From assembly GCF_014930455.1 (NCBI RefSeq), contig NZ_JAAIYO010000015.1, positions 122,779 to 186,778 on the forward strand: a stretch of 64,000 bases of DNA, read 5' to 3'. The translations under genes and the position numbers were made by a program. The DNA comes from Corallococcus soli. GTDB taxonomy: Bacteria > Myxococcota > Myxococcia > Myxococcales > Myxococcaceae. Positions within the stretch are counted from its first letter, which is position 1; each line of letters starts with the position of its first letter. Shown piece after piece: positions 1-7,556 of this stretch. The notes under the pieces were generated by a model. It did not search any database. It saw nothing but the letters and a program-made list of their open reading frames with translations, and was not told the origin of the DNA.

Positions 1-85
1 TTCGTGGCAGCCCCGGGCTCGTCCAGGGGGAGTTCAGGGATGGACCGTCGCTCGGCGACTCGCGCTCCCCTGCCCGTGAGCGCGC

Positions 86-715
86 CTACGCCGCGACGGC
101 CCGCAGCAGCTCGTCCAGGCGGGTGAGGACGAGCGTGGGCGCGCGCGAGCGCAGCAGCGCCTCCGTCGCGTAGCCCCACGTCACCGCGGCGGTGGCGATG
201 CCCTCCGCCGCGGCGGCCTCGATGTCGCGCACCTCGTCCCCAACGGAGAGGGCCTCCGTGGCACGCACGCCCGCCGCCTTCAGCACCTTCCTGAACTTCG
301 CGCGCTTGCCGAAGAGGCCCGCACCGCAGCCGTAGTGGCGGATTCGCGCGGACGCCACCGGCCCGAGCACGCGCCGCACGTTCTCCTCCGAGTTGGAGCT
401 CACCACGGCGAGGACGATGCCCTGCGCATGCAACTGCTCGAGCAGCGCCTCGATGCCCGGGAAGAGCGGGATGCGGTGCGCGTCGCGCGCGACGAGCTTG
501 CGCATGTGCGCGGCGATGAAGGGCAGCTTCCAGACGGGCACGCCGAGCTGCGCGATGATGGATCGGGTGTCCTGCCCGCGCAGCGCCTCCAGCTCCTCCG
601 CGCTGACGCTGCGAAAGCCGTAGCGCTGGGCCACGTCGTTGAAGACGCCTCGCAGCCAGTCCACGCTGTCCGCGAGCGTGCCGTCGAAGTCGAAGATGAT
701 CAGCCTGTATCCCAT
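86..715 (-). CDS. HAD-superfamily hydrolase (phosphoglycolate-phosphatase-like)
   Basis: A 209-aa cytosolic protein with the full set of HAD phosphatase motifs. Motif I is DFDGT at residues 9-13, giving nucleophile Asp9 and acid/base Asp11. Motif II is VVSSNS at 104-109. Lys137 or Lys140 serves as motif III, and GDEVRD at 159-164 is motif IV. A helical cap lies between motifs I and II, as in the Gph/beta-phosphoglucomutase-like group, and VTWGY near residue 180 is typical of that group. It would hydrolyse a small phosphate ester; the substrate cannot be read from the sequence. The start is the ATG at 715, with only a weak purine run upstream. It is transcribed away from the gene starting at 930, so the 214 bases between them probably hold both promoters. 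Confidence 0.85.
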   Translation of the reverse strand: MGYRLIIFDFDGTLADSVDWLRGVFNDVAQRYGFRSVSAEELEALRGQDTRSIIAQLGVPVWKLPFIAAHMRKLVARDAHRIPLFPGIEALLEQLHAQGIVLAVVSSNSEENVRRVLGPVASARIRHYGCGAGLFGKRAKFRKVLKAAGVRATEALSVGDEVRDIEAAAAEGIATAAVTWGYATEALLRSRAPTLVLTRLDELLRAVAA

Positions 716-929
716 GGGCGCTCTCTACGGAGGGGGCACGGCAGGTCCTGAGCTGGAACGAAGCGGTGGCCACCTGCCGCAGCGAGGTGAGCTTCACCCG
801 GACTGGCATCACCTGTCTGCATTCTTTGAACGGCATGGGGGAGCGGGCGTCTGGCGCGGCTTCCGGGATAGGGTGCGCGCTTCGCCGCCTTTGCTCTCGC
901 GGTGCGGAGGTTCAAGAACCGTGGCTTTC

Positions 930-2471
930 ATGTACAAGTTCGTCAGGCGGGACGAAGCGCTCGATGAGGCGATGGGCGGCGACAGCCTCTTTGCCCTGGC
1001 GAAAGCCAACGACGACGTCTTCAAGAAGATCATGAAGATCTTCCGCGACTACCAGCGGGAGAAGGCGAAACACACCATCATTGAAGGTGGCGTCACCTAC
1101 TTCTCCATGCTGGAGCTGTTCAACAACCTGCTCGGGGACAGCAATGTCGCGTTGAACGACGACCGCATCGCGGCCGAGCTGTTCACCGGCGACGCCGTCA
1201 ATGCCCGCGCCATCACCGGCGCGATGAGCGCGAACGCGTTCGTCACCCAGCTCAACACCGCCATCGATGCCACGGCGGCGTCCTTCCGCCAGAACCTCGC
1301 CGCGCTCCGCGACTCCTTCAAGGAGACGTACCGCCACAAGGACATCATCGCGCTGCTGAGGGACACGAAGGTGGTCACCCAGCCGGGGCTCGTGAAGTCG
1401 CGCGTCTTCGAAACGGCGTACATCCTGGATCGCATCCTCGACAAGAAGCGCTTCCTCGCGACGTCGCTGTTGCTGGGAATCATGCACGTCGAGCGCTTCA
1501 AGCTGAACAAGGACGAGGACACGGCTCGCCCCTTCTACAACCAGGGCTCCGCGCTCTTCACCCTGCTCACGTTCTCCTATACGCCGGCCCTCAGCGTCGA
1601 ACGGCGCAGCACGTGGGAGCAGGGCGTCCTGAGCTACTTCCAGCGGGCCCTGCGGGACAGCATCACCTCCAAGGAAGCACTCTTGGATGGGCTGATCGAC
1701 GAGGGACTGAACGAGGACTGGGCGAACGAGCTCGCCACCGAGATCGCGAAGAAGGGGACCGCCGGGGTGCAGGAGCAGATCACCACCTGGGGAAAGCGGA
1801 TCGCTGGCTACGAGAAGAGCCTGGAGGCCTTGAAGTTGGATGCGGTCCAATACGGCTGGAAGATGTTCGGCTCGTGTCTGGGCATCGACAACGGCCTCCT
1901 GCCGACCACGTACGCCGAAGCCACGGAGATGTGGAGTCAGTTCACGGCGAACACCTACACGCGCGTGGTCAGCGCGAACAGCGCGTCTCCGATAGGCCGG
2001 CAGGCCATCCTGGCCACCTTTGACCAGGCATTGAAGGCGGAGTCCGTCTGGCAGAAGGCCGACTTCGCGAGCTTCGGGCTGACGCTCAACGCCAGCGCGC
2101 TCACCGCGATGTCGTACGTCGGCCCCGTGGCGCGGATCCTCGGCTGGTACACGTCCAGCAACCACGCCGGGCTGACGTGCGGCGGCTGCAGGACCGTGCA
2201 CGGCAGCCGGGTGAGCCTGGTCCGGCTGTGGCACCGCTGCTCCTCGTGCAAGAGCGTCTACTGCGCGCACTGCGCCTCTGGAATGGCGCTCTACGCGGCC
2301 ATGGCGGTGGGCGTGGTGAGCGCGGTGGGTGGGTGGTGGATGGGCATGGGCTCCATGGTCTATTCGGCGACCGTGGGGTGGCTGACCGGATCGACCACCA
2401 CCCGGACCACCTCGTACTTCATGGCGCGCAAGTGCAAGGCCTGCGGTACGCAGACGGAGGCGATCTACTGA
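930..2471 (+). CDS. Hypothetical protein with C-terminal Cys pairs and membrane hairpin
   Basis: I do not recognise this 513-aa protein. The first roughly 400 residues are mostly charged helix-forming sequence with no signal peptide. The last 100 residues carry CGGC, then CSSC followed closely by CAHC, then a long Ala/Gly/Met-rich hydrophobic stretch that could form one or two membrane segments, and finally CKAC near the C-terminus. The paired cysteines look like zinc ribbons on both sides of a membrane hairpin (inference). The frame is open further upstream, but ATG 930 (MYKFVRRDE) is the first sensible start; GTG 921 is possible. The next gene follows on the same strand after about 190 bases and is also unrecognised, so the two may act together. 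Confidence 0.7.
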   Translation: MYKFVRRDEALDEAMGGDSLFALAKANDDVFKKIMKIFRDYQREKAKHTIIEGGVTYFSMLELFNNLLGDSNVALNDDRIAAELFTGDAVNARAITGAMSANAFVTQLNTAIDATAASFRQNLAALRDSFKETYRHKDIIALLRDTKVVTQPGLVKSRVFETAYILDRILDKKRFLATSLLLGIMHVERFKLNKDEDTARPFYNQGSALFTLLTFSYTPALSVERRSTWEQGVLSYFQRALRDSITSKEALLDGLIDEGLNEDWANELATEIAKKGTAGVQEQITTWGKRIAGYEKSLEALKLDAVQYGWKMFGSCLGIDNGLLPTTYAEATEMWSQFTANTYTRVVSANSASPIGRQAILATFDQALKAESVWQKADFASFGLTLNASALTAMSYVGPVARILGWYTSSNHAGLTCGGCRTVHGSRVSLVRLWHRCSSCKSVYCAHCASGMALYAAMAVGVVSAVGGWWMGMGSMVYSATVGWLTGSTTTRTTSYFMARKCKACGTQTEAIY

Positions 2472-2665
2472 CAGGGCATGACCTGCACGCACACCGGGCC
2501 TGGGAAGACCTTGAACCGGGTGCGGGCCAATGATTCCAACGACCTGGCGCGCGGGCCAGGGGCCGCCCGCGCCGCTCAAGAATTGGAGCGTGTCGACGCA
2601 ACTCCCGCACGCCGGGTGCGATAATCCCTGCAGGTTCCATCCAATCCAATTTTGTGAGGCCCCCC

Positions 2666-3694
2666 ATGGGTTTCCCCGACATCAAGAAGACCTTCAACTC
2701 CGTCCGCACCAACGTCCAGAAGACCTTCCAGGAGAACAAGGAGCTCATCAAGGGCGGGATCGCCGTCGCCAGCCAGAGCGCGAAGGCCCTCAACTTCGGC
2801 AAGGACGCCTTCCAGCAGATCAAGAACGTCGCGAAGGGCGCCGAGGGTCTGCTCGGGAAGACGAACCTGGACTTCGTGCGCAACCCCACCTTCGGGCAGG
2901 GCGCGTTCAAGGGCCTCACCAAGCTGGGCGCGAACATGAACGCCGCCCTCCGCTACGCGGGCATCCCCGGCGCGGCGATGGCTGGCGCCACGGCCTTCAA
3001 GGACATCCGTCAGGCCATCCGCTCGGGCAGCAAGGACGACATCATCACGGCCACGCGCTCCAGCCTGGACGCGGCCAAGGCCGGCATCACCGCCGCGACG
3101 GGCGGCATCGTCGGCAGCAAGGTGATGGGCGGCGTGCTGGGCGGCACCATCATGAAGGGCAAGCTGGACGCCGGGAAGGCGGCCGTCGACGCCTTCAAGA
3201 AGGCCCTCCCGAACGCCAGCGACGACGTGCTCAAGGCCGTCACGAACGCCGCCACCAAGGGCATCATGGAGGGTGGCACGACGAAGGCCGTCAGCCGCGC
3301 CATCACCTCCGCCGCGGGCGACGCCGCGAAGGCGGGCGGCACCCTGGCCAAGGGCATCCTGGGCAGCGGCACGCGCTCCGCCGCCAAGGCCGCGCTGGCC
3401 ACGGTGGGCAGGGAGGCCGGTGAGGTCGCCCTCAAGCAGGGCGCGAAGGCCGCCGCGGGCACCGCCGCCAAGGCGCTGGGCCGGTTCGCTCCGGGCGTCA
3501 ACGTGGCCATCGCGGCCGTCGACGTGGCCAACGCCGGCGCGACGCTGATGGACAAGAACGCGAGCACGGGCAAGAAGGTGACGTCGGTCATCACCGCGGT
3601 GGGCTCCATCGCCGCGGCCACCAACATCCCCATCGTCAGCCAGGTGGGCGCCGCGGTCTCCACGGTGTCCAGCATCGTGGGCGCCTTCTTCTAA
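2666..3694 (+). CDS. Ala/Gly/Lys-rich hypothetical protein
   Basis: A 342-aa protein of low-complexity flavour that I cannot assign. The N-terminal 60 residues look amphipathic (MGFPDIKKTFNSV and following). The rest alternates small-residue hydrophobic stretches (GIPGAAMAGATA, GGIVGSKVMGGVLGG, GVNVAIAAVDVANAG) with Lys-rich helices, ending in a hydrophobic tail ...VSSIVGAFF. There is no signal peptide and there are no cysteines. This pattern occurs in membrane-inserting or toxin-translocation segments, but also in simple helical proteins, so no function is claimed. Start ATG 2666 is preceded at a good distance by GAGG; an in-frame GTG lies 12 bases upstream. It sits on the same strand as the Cys-pair protein before it and the trigger-factor-like gene after it. 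Confidence 0.7.
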   Translation: MGFPDIKKTFNSVRTNVQKTFQENKELIKGGIAVASQSAKALNFGKDAFQQIKNVAKGAEGLLGKTNLDFVRNPTFGQGAFKGLTKLGANMNAALRYAGIPGAAMAGATAFKDIRQAIRSGSKDDIITATRSSLDAAKAGITAATGGIVGSKVMGGVLGGTIMKGKLDAGKAAVDAFKKALPNASDDVLKAVTNAATKGIMEGGTTKAVSRAITSAAGDAAKAGGTLAKGILGSGTRSAAKAALATVGREAGEVALKQGAKAAAGTAAKALGRFAPGVNVAIAAVDVANAGATLMDKNASTGKKVTSVITAVGSIAAATNIPIVSQVGAAVSTVSSIVGAFF

Positions 3695-3814
3695 AGAAGA
3701 AGCAGCAGCGGTTTGTCAGAGCGGCTCGGCTGGACTAAGCCTAGGTCCATGCCGAGCCGTCGCTTTGTTCCCCATTGGCGCGGACGCTGGCACGCCTATC
3801 TCCCGGGAGCATTC

Positions 3815-4891
3815 GTGAGCAGCAATCAAGGATCAGGTCGGGGCGTCGAGCGCCTTCTCAAGATGAGCCCGGTGGTGAGCACCGCCACCGCGGACACCCT
3901 CAAGCTCCCCAGCGTGGCGGCGCCCTCCCTGGAGAAGCTCTCCGTGCGGGTGCCCACGCCGGAGGACCTGACCGAGGAGGACCTGCTGCGGAGCTTCCAC
4001 GAGAAGCGCCGTGAGCTGGCCATCACGCGCGAGCGTCAGCCGGGTGAGTCGCTGGAGCTGGGCGACGACGTCCAGCTCAACATCGTGGGCTACTGCGATG
4101 GGAAGCTCATCCCCTTCTCCGCGCGCTTCGGCATGACGACGGAGCTGGCGCCCATCCAGGCGCTGCCCGGGTTCTGCGAGGCCGTGGCGGAGGGTGGCAA
4201 GGTGGGCGAGTCCATGCAGATCGCCCTCGAGCTGCCGGAGACCTACCCGGTGGAGCACCTCCAGGGAAAGCCGGCGCGCTTCCTGGTGGACGTCGTGGCC
4301 GCCCGCGCGGTGACGCTGCCGCCGGAGAGCTCCCCGGAGTTCCTGCAGAAGCTCGGGCTGGGCAGCACCCTGGAGGAGGTCATGGACAACCTCCGCGAGG
4401 AGCTGGAGGACGACCTCTCCGGCCAGCTCTGGGTGCAGGCCCAGGACATGGTGCTGGACGAGCTGGCCCGGCGCGCTCCGGTGGAGCTGCCGCGGGCGCT
4501 GGTGGACGAGGAGCTCCGCCGCCGCTGGGTCCAGGCCGAGGGACAGGCCATGGTCGAGTACCAGTTCGACGTCGAGGAGCAGCAGGAGGCGCTCCGGGGC
4601 TGGCTCGCGGATCCCACCACGCGCGCGGACGCCGAGCGCCGGCTGCACATCGGGATCGTGCTGAAGGCCGTCACCGAGGCGGAGAAGCTTCAGCTCACCC
4701 CGGAGAACCTGGAGGAGCTGATCCGCGAACACATGGAGCCCTTCGGGTTCGGCGCGGAGGACGTCCACGCCGCCCTGCGCGAGACGCCGGAGACGACGCG
4801 GCGCCTGACCGAGCTGGGCTGGTACCTGCTCGCCGTGGAGCACGTCATGAACAAGGCGAAGGTTACCTTCGAGGGCGCGGAGCAGGCCTGA
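3815..4891 (+). CDS. Trigger-factor-like chaperone lacking the ribosome-binding domain
   Basis: A 358-aa protein that matches the middle and C-terminal parts of trigger factor. It has an FKBP-like PPIase segment (LGDDVQLNIVGYCDGK, then LPGFCEAVAEGGKVGE and LPETYPVEHLQGKPARF). This is followed by the helical substrate-binding domain with typical LPPESSPEFLQKLGLGST and EELEDDL sequences. The N-terminal ribosome-docking domain with its GFRxGxxP signature is absent: only about 60 poorly ordered residues precede the PPIase part, against about 150 in normal trigger factor (about 430 aa). It is therefore probably a ribosome-independent paralogue, perhaps a free folding helper. GTG 3815 is chosen because GGGAG lies 6-7 bases upstream; ATG 3863 is the alternative. 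It is followed by a hairpin shared with the convergent gene. Confidence 0.75.
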   Translation: MSSNQGSGRGVERLLKMSPVVSTATADTLKLPSVAAPSLEKLSVRVPTPEDLTEEDLLRSFHEKRRELAITRERQPGESLELGDDVQLNIVGYCDGKLIPFSARFGMTTELAPIQALPGFCEAVAEGGKVGESMQIALELPETYPVEHLQGKPARFLVDVVAARAVTLPPESSPEFLQKLGLGSTLEEVMDNLREELEDDLSGQLWVQAQDMVLDELARRAPVELPRALVDEELRRRWVQAEGQAMVEYQFDVEEQQEALRGWLADPTTRADAERRLHIGIVLKAVTEAEKLQLTPENLEELIREHMEPFGFGAEDVHAALRETPETTRRLTELGWYLLAVEHVMNKAKVTFEGAEQA

Positions 4892-4904
4892 GGCCCCTCC
4901 CTGG

Positions 4905-4927
4905 AGCGCGCCCCCGCCGGGCGCGCT
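4905..4927. terminator. Bidirectional hairpin between convergent genes
   Basis: A perfect 9-bp inverted repeat, AGCGCGCCC and GGGCGCGCT, with a 5-base loop lies exactly between the stop codons of two convergent genes (4891 and 4928). There is no T-run, which is common in high-GC genomes. A terminator role is inferred from position and symmetry. Confidence 0.6.
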
Positions 4928-5491
4928 TCAGCCCTCGCTGAACCACAGCCCCAGGCCGCCCAGCAGGCCCAGGCCCAGGAACAGCGCGGCCATCCCCCAG
5001 GTCTGGCGGCGCGACCACCGGAGCGACTCGCCATACCGGTGGCCGCACACCAGGATGAGCGCGGCGAGCCCCATGCAGATGGACACGGGCCCCAGGGCGA
5101 CCAGTGCCTTGCGTGGCGTCCCGCTCACGTCCAGGGCCGCCAGCAACGCCAACGGCCAGAAGCCGACGACGAGCAGGCCGACCACGAGGACGTAGGCCCG
5201 CCTCCCCTCGGGGCTGGTCAGCTCCAGGAAGTCCAGGACCTGAAACCACCAGGAGCGAGGCGGCTCCACGGGCTCGCGACGACGGCGGGGGGCGGTGGGC
5301 GGCACGCTCGGGGACTCCAGGGCTTGGGCTCGCTGCGCCAGGGAACGTCTTCTAGTGCAGGCCCGCGCCTTTTTGAAGCCTGGCAGTGGAGGCGGGGGCG
5401 GTGGTCCAGACCGTCGTTCCTGCTCCGGCCCCACGGCCCGCGCCTCGTTGGCCTCCGCCGCGTCGGAGCTGACCGTGTGGCCGCGCGCCAC
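4928..5491 (-). CDS. Small membrane protein, three predicted helices
   Basis: The supported part is the C-terminal ~120 residues. After a Pro/Arg-rich segment (PPPPPPLPGF, RRRREPVEPPRSWW) come three clear hydrophobic segments: LVVGLLVVGFWPLALLAAL, ALGPVSICMGLAALILV and GMAALFLGLGLLGGLGLW. I do not recognise the family. The start is uncertain: GTG 5491 lies 5 bases after the stop of the upstream decarboxylase gene and would suggest translational coupling, while GTG 5434 would give a 168-aa product. The long Pro run before the membrane part looks like a cytoplasmic linker. The reading frame continues upstream inside the decarboxylase gene, but that part is not coding. Confidence 0.55.
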   Translation of the reverse strand: MARGHTVSSDAAEANEARAVGPEQERRSGPPPPPPLPGFKKARACTRRRSLAQRAQALESPSVPPTAPRRRREPVEPPRSWWFQVLDFLELTSPEGRRAYVLVVGLLVVGFWPLALLAALDVSGTPRKALVALGPVSICMGLAALILVCGHRYGESLRWSRRQTWGMAALFLGLGLLGGLGLWFSEG

Positions 5492-5496
5492 CGCAC

Positions 5497-6876
5497 CTAG
5501 ACGCTTGAGGCCGCGGCCTCCAGCGCCGCGAGGATGATGGGGAGGTCCGCCTCCCCCGTGCGCCAGTTGGAGAAGGCCGCGCGCAGGCCGGGGCGGCCGG
5601 CGTAGTGCGTGGGGGTGAGGTGCACGCGCCCGTCGGCCTGCAGCGCCGCGAGGAGCTGGTCGCGTCGCGCGGCGTCCCCCGAGCGCAGCGCGAAGCAGAC
5701 GATGTTCAGCGTCACCGGGGCGAGCAGCGCATAGTGCGGGGAGGCCGCGAGCGCCTCTCCCAGGGCACGGGCGAGCGCGCAGCCGCGCTCCACCAGGGCG
5801 CGGTGCCCGTCGCGGCCGTAGGCCATGAGCGTCATCCACGCGGGCAGCGCCCGGAAGCGCCGCGAGTTCTCCGGCGTGCGGTGCAGAAGATCAGGCCCCA
5901 GCCCCAGGTAGGCGGCCACCGCGCGGAAGGAGCGCTCCTGCTGCTCGAGGTGGCGCGTGAAGACGATGCCGGAGTCATAGGGGACGTTGAGCCACTTGTG
6001 CCCGTCGGCCGCGACCGAGTCGGCGTGGGCGAGCCCCCGCAGCAGGTGCGCATGCGCCGGACTGCACGCGGCGAAGATGCCGAAGGCCCCATCCACATGC
6101 AGCCAGGCGCCGTGGCGGCGACACAGCTGCCCCACCGCCTCAAGGTCGTCGAACTCCCCGGTGTTCACCTCCCCCGCGCTCGCGAGCACGATGGCCGGAG
6201 CACCGCCGAGCGCCACGAGCCGCGCCTCGAGCGCCTTCGGGTCCATGACGGGCCGGCCCGGGAGGCATGGGACGTCCTGCACCGCACGCCGTCCCATGCC
6301 AAGGATGGAGAGCGCCTTGAGCACGCTTGCGTGAGGCGCGCTGCCCAGCACCGCGAGCCGCGGCAGCCCCCACAGCCCCTCCTCGCTCACGTCGTGGCCC
6401 AGCCGCTCCATCCCCCACTGCCGCGCGGTGGCCAGCGCGACGAGGTTCGCCACCGTCGCGCCGCTCACGAAGGCCCCCTCGAAGTCTTCAGGCAACCCGA
6501 AGAGGGAGCGCAGCAGCCCCAGCGCCTCGCGCTCCACGCTGGTGGCGAGCGAGTCGCCACCATGGCTCACGTTCTGGTCGTACGCGGAGACGAGCCAGTC
6601 GCCCATGAGGGCCGCGGGCGTGGTGCCGCCCGTGACGAAGCCCAGGTAGCGCGGCCCCACGGAACCGGAGAGCCCTGCCTCATAGCGGCGGCGGAAGAGC
6701 GCGAGCGCGTCCTCGGCGCCAAGGCCCGCGTCGGGCAGCCCGAGCGGCGTGGGCGGCGCGGGGCGAACGCTCGCGGGGCGCTCCGGCAACGCGGTGAGGA
6801 ACTCGAGGGCGCTCGCGCGGGCCTGTTCGAGCAGGTCCGAAAGCCGGGAGAGGTCACGGAGGAGGAGGTCGCTCAT
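5497..6876 (-). CDS. PLP-dependent group II amino-acid decarboxylase
   Basis: A 459-aa fold-type I PLP enzyme of the aromatic-L-amino-acid/glutamate decarboxylase family. FVSGATVANLVAL is the phosphate-binding region. HVDGAFGIFAA contains the cofactor-contacting Asp. DSVAADGHKWLNVPYDSG holds the Schiff-base Lys in the family-typical HKW motif. Length and motif order agree with group II decarboxylases, which turn amino acids such as DOPA, tyrosine, tryptophan or aspartate into amines; the substrate cannot be chosen from the sequence. Start ATG 6876 (MSDLLLRD) fits the family better than the in-frame codon at 6939. It is divergent from nrfH, and its stop is almost joined to a small membrane-protein gene, so the two may share a transcript. 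Confidence 0.85.
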   Translation of the reverse strand: MSDLLLRDLSRLSDLLEQARASALEFLTALPERPASVRPAPPTPLGLPDAGLGAEDALALFRRRYEAGLSGSVGPRYLGFVTGGTTPAALMGDWLVSAYDQNVSHGGDSLATSVEREALGLLRSLFGLPEDFEGAFVSGATVANLVALATARQWGMERLGHDVSEEGLWGLPRLAVLGSAPHASVLKALSILGMGRRAVQDVPCLPGRPVMDPKALEARLVALGGAPAIVLASAGEVNTGEFDDLEAVGQLCRRHGAWLHVDGAFGIFAACSPAHAHLLRGLAHADSVAADGHKWLNVPYDSGIVFTRHLEQQERSFRAVAAYLGLGPDLLHRTPENSRRFRALPAWMTLMAYGRDGHRALVERGCALARALGEALAASPHYALLAPVTLNIVCFALRSGDAARRDQLLAALQADGRVHLTPTHYAGRPGLRAAFSNWRTGEADLPIILAALEAAASSV

Positions 6877-6986
6877 GGTCACCAGGGTCTCCGCTTCCCA
6901 GGGGCGCGGGGACGGAAAGCGGGGCGGGCCGCGCATCATGCGTCAGGCCACCAGGAGCGAGCGAGCACGTCAGCCTCCGAATGACT

Positions 6987-7003
6987 TCCCTTCACGGAAG
7001 GGA
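6987..7003. promoter_or_regulatory. Inverted repeat upstream of nrfH
   Basis: TCCCTTC-ACG-GAAGGGA is a perfect 7-bp inverted repeat ending 16 bases before the nrfH start codon. It lies in the 143-base divergent region between the decarboxylase and nrfH. It could be an operator or a 5'-UTR hairpin; it does not match an NsrR or FNR site that I know. Confidence 0.35.
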
Positions 7004-7019
7004 TCGTTAACCTGGGGCC

Positions 7020-7556
7020 GTGCTCTCCCTTCAAGGTACAGCGCTGGCCATCGTGTTCGGCACCTCGCTGGGTGTGGCCGTGGGCCTGGGCGGCTACACC
7101 TTCGTCTACGCGAAGGGGTCCAGCTACCTGCAAGACGACCCGGCCGCCTGCGCCAACTGCCACATCATGACGGAGCAGTACGACGGCTGGCGCAAGTCGA
7201 GCCACCACGCCGTGGCCACCTGCAACGACTGCCACACGCCCCCCGGCACGCTGGCGAAGTACGCCACCAAGGCGAGCAATGGCTTCTGGCACTCGTTCTA
7301 CTTCACGATGGGGACCTTCCCGGACCCCATCCGCCTGCGCCCGCACAACCGCGACGTGACCGAGCGTGCTTGCCGCAAGTGCCACGACACCATCGTCGAG
7401 GCCATCGAGGCGCCCGCGGCGGTGGACGGTACGCCTGCCGCTCCCGACGCGCGGACGCAGTGCCTCACCTGTCACAACTCCGTGGGACACCCGGAAGGCT
7501 CCGGCAACCCCACGCTCGTTCCGCCCCACTTCACGCAGAAGGAGCAGTCACCATGA
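7020..7556 (+). CDS. nrfH: NrfH, cytochrome c nitrite reductase small subunit
   Basis: A 178-aa membrane-anchored tetraheme cytochrome of the NapC/NirT family that takes electrons from the quinol pool and passes them to NrfA. One N-terminal membrane helix (about residues 6-29) is followed by four heme motifs: CANCH (44-48), CNDCH (68-72), CRKCH (118-122) and CLTCH (148-152). The sequence CHIM after the first motif provides a Met near heme 1, as in known NrfH. The start is GTG 7020, with a weak upstream GGGG. Its last codons overlap the ATG of nrfA by 4 bases, so the subunits are translationally coupled, as expected for a membrane NrfHA complex facing the periplasm. Confidence 0.92.
   Translation: MLSLQGTALAIVFGTSLGVAVGLGGYTFVYAKGSSYLQDDPAACANCHIMTEQYDGWRKSSHHAVATCNDCHTPPGTLAKYATKASNGFWHSFYFTMGTFPDPIRLRPHNRDVTERACRKCHDTIVEAIEAPAAVDGTPAAPDARTQCLTCHNSVGHPEGSGNPTLVPPHFTQKEQSP

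Noticed and set aside
912..2579. Minus-strand open frame of 555 codons
   Set aside because: It lies opposite the gene at 930-2471 and has the biased composition of an antisense frame; the plus-strand protein has sensible domains.
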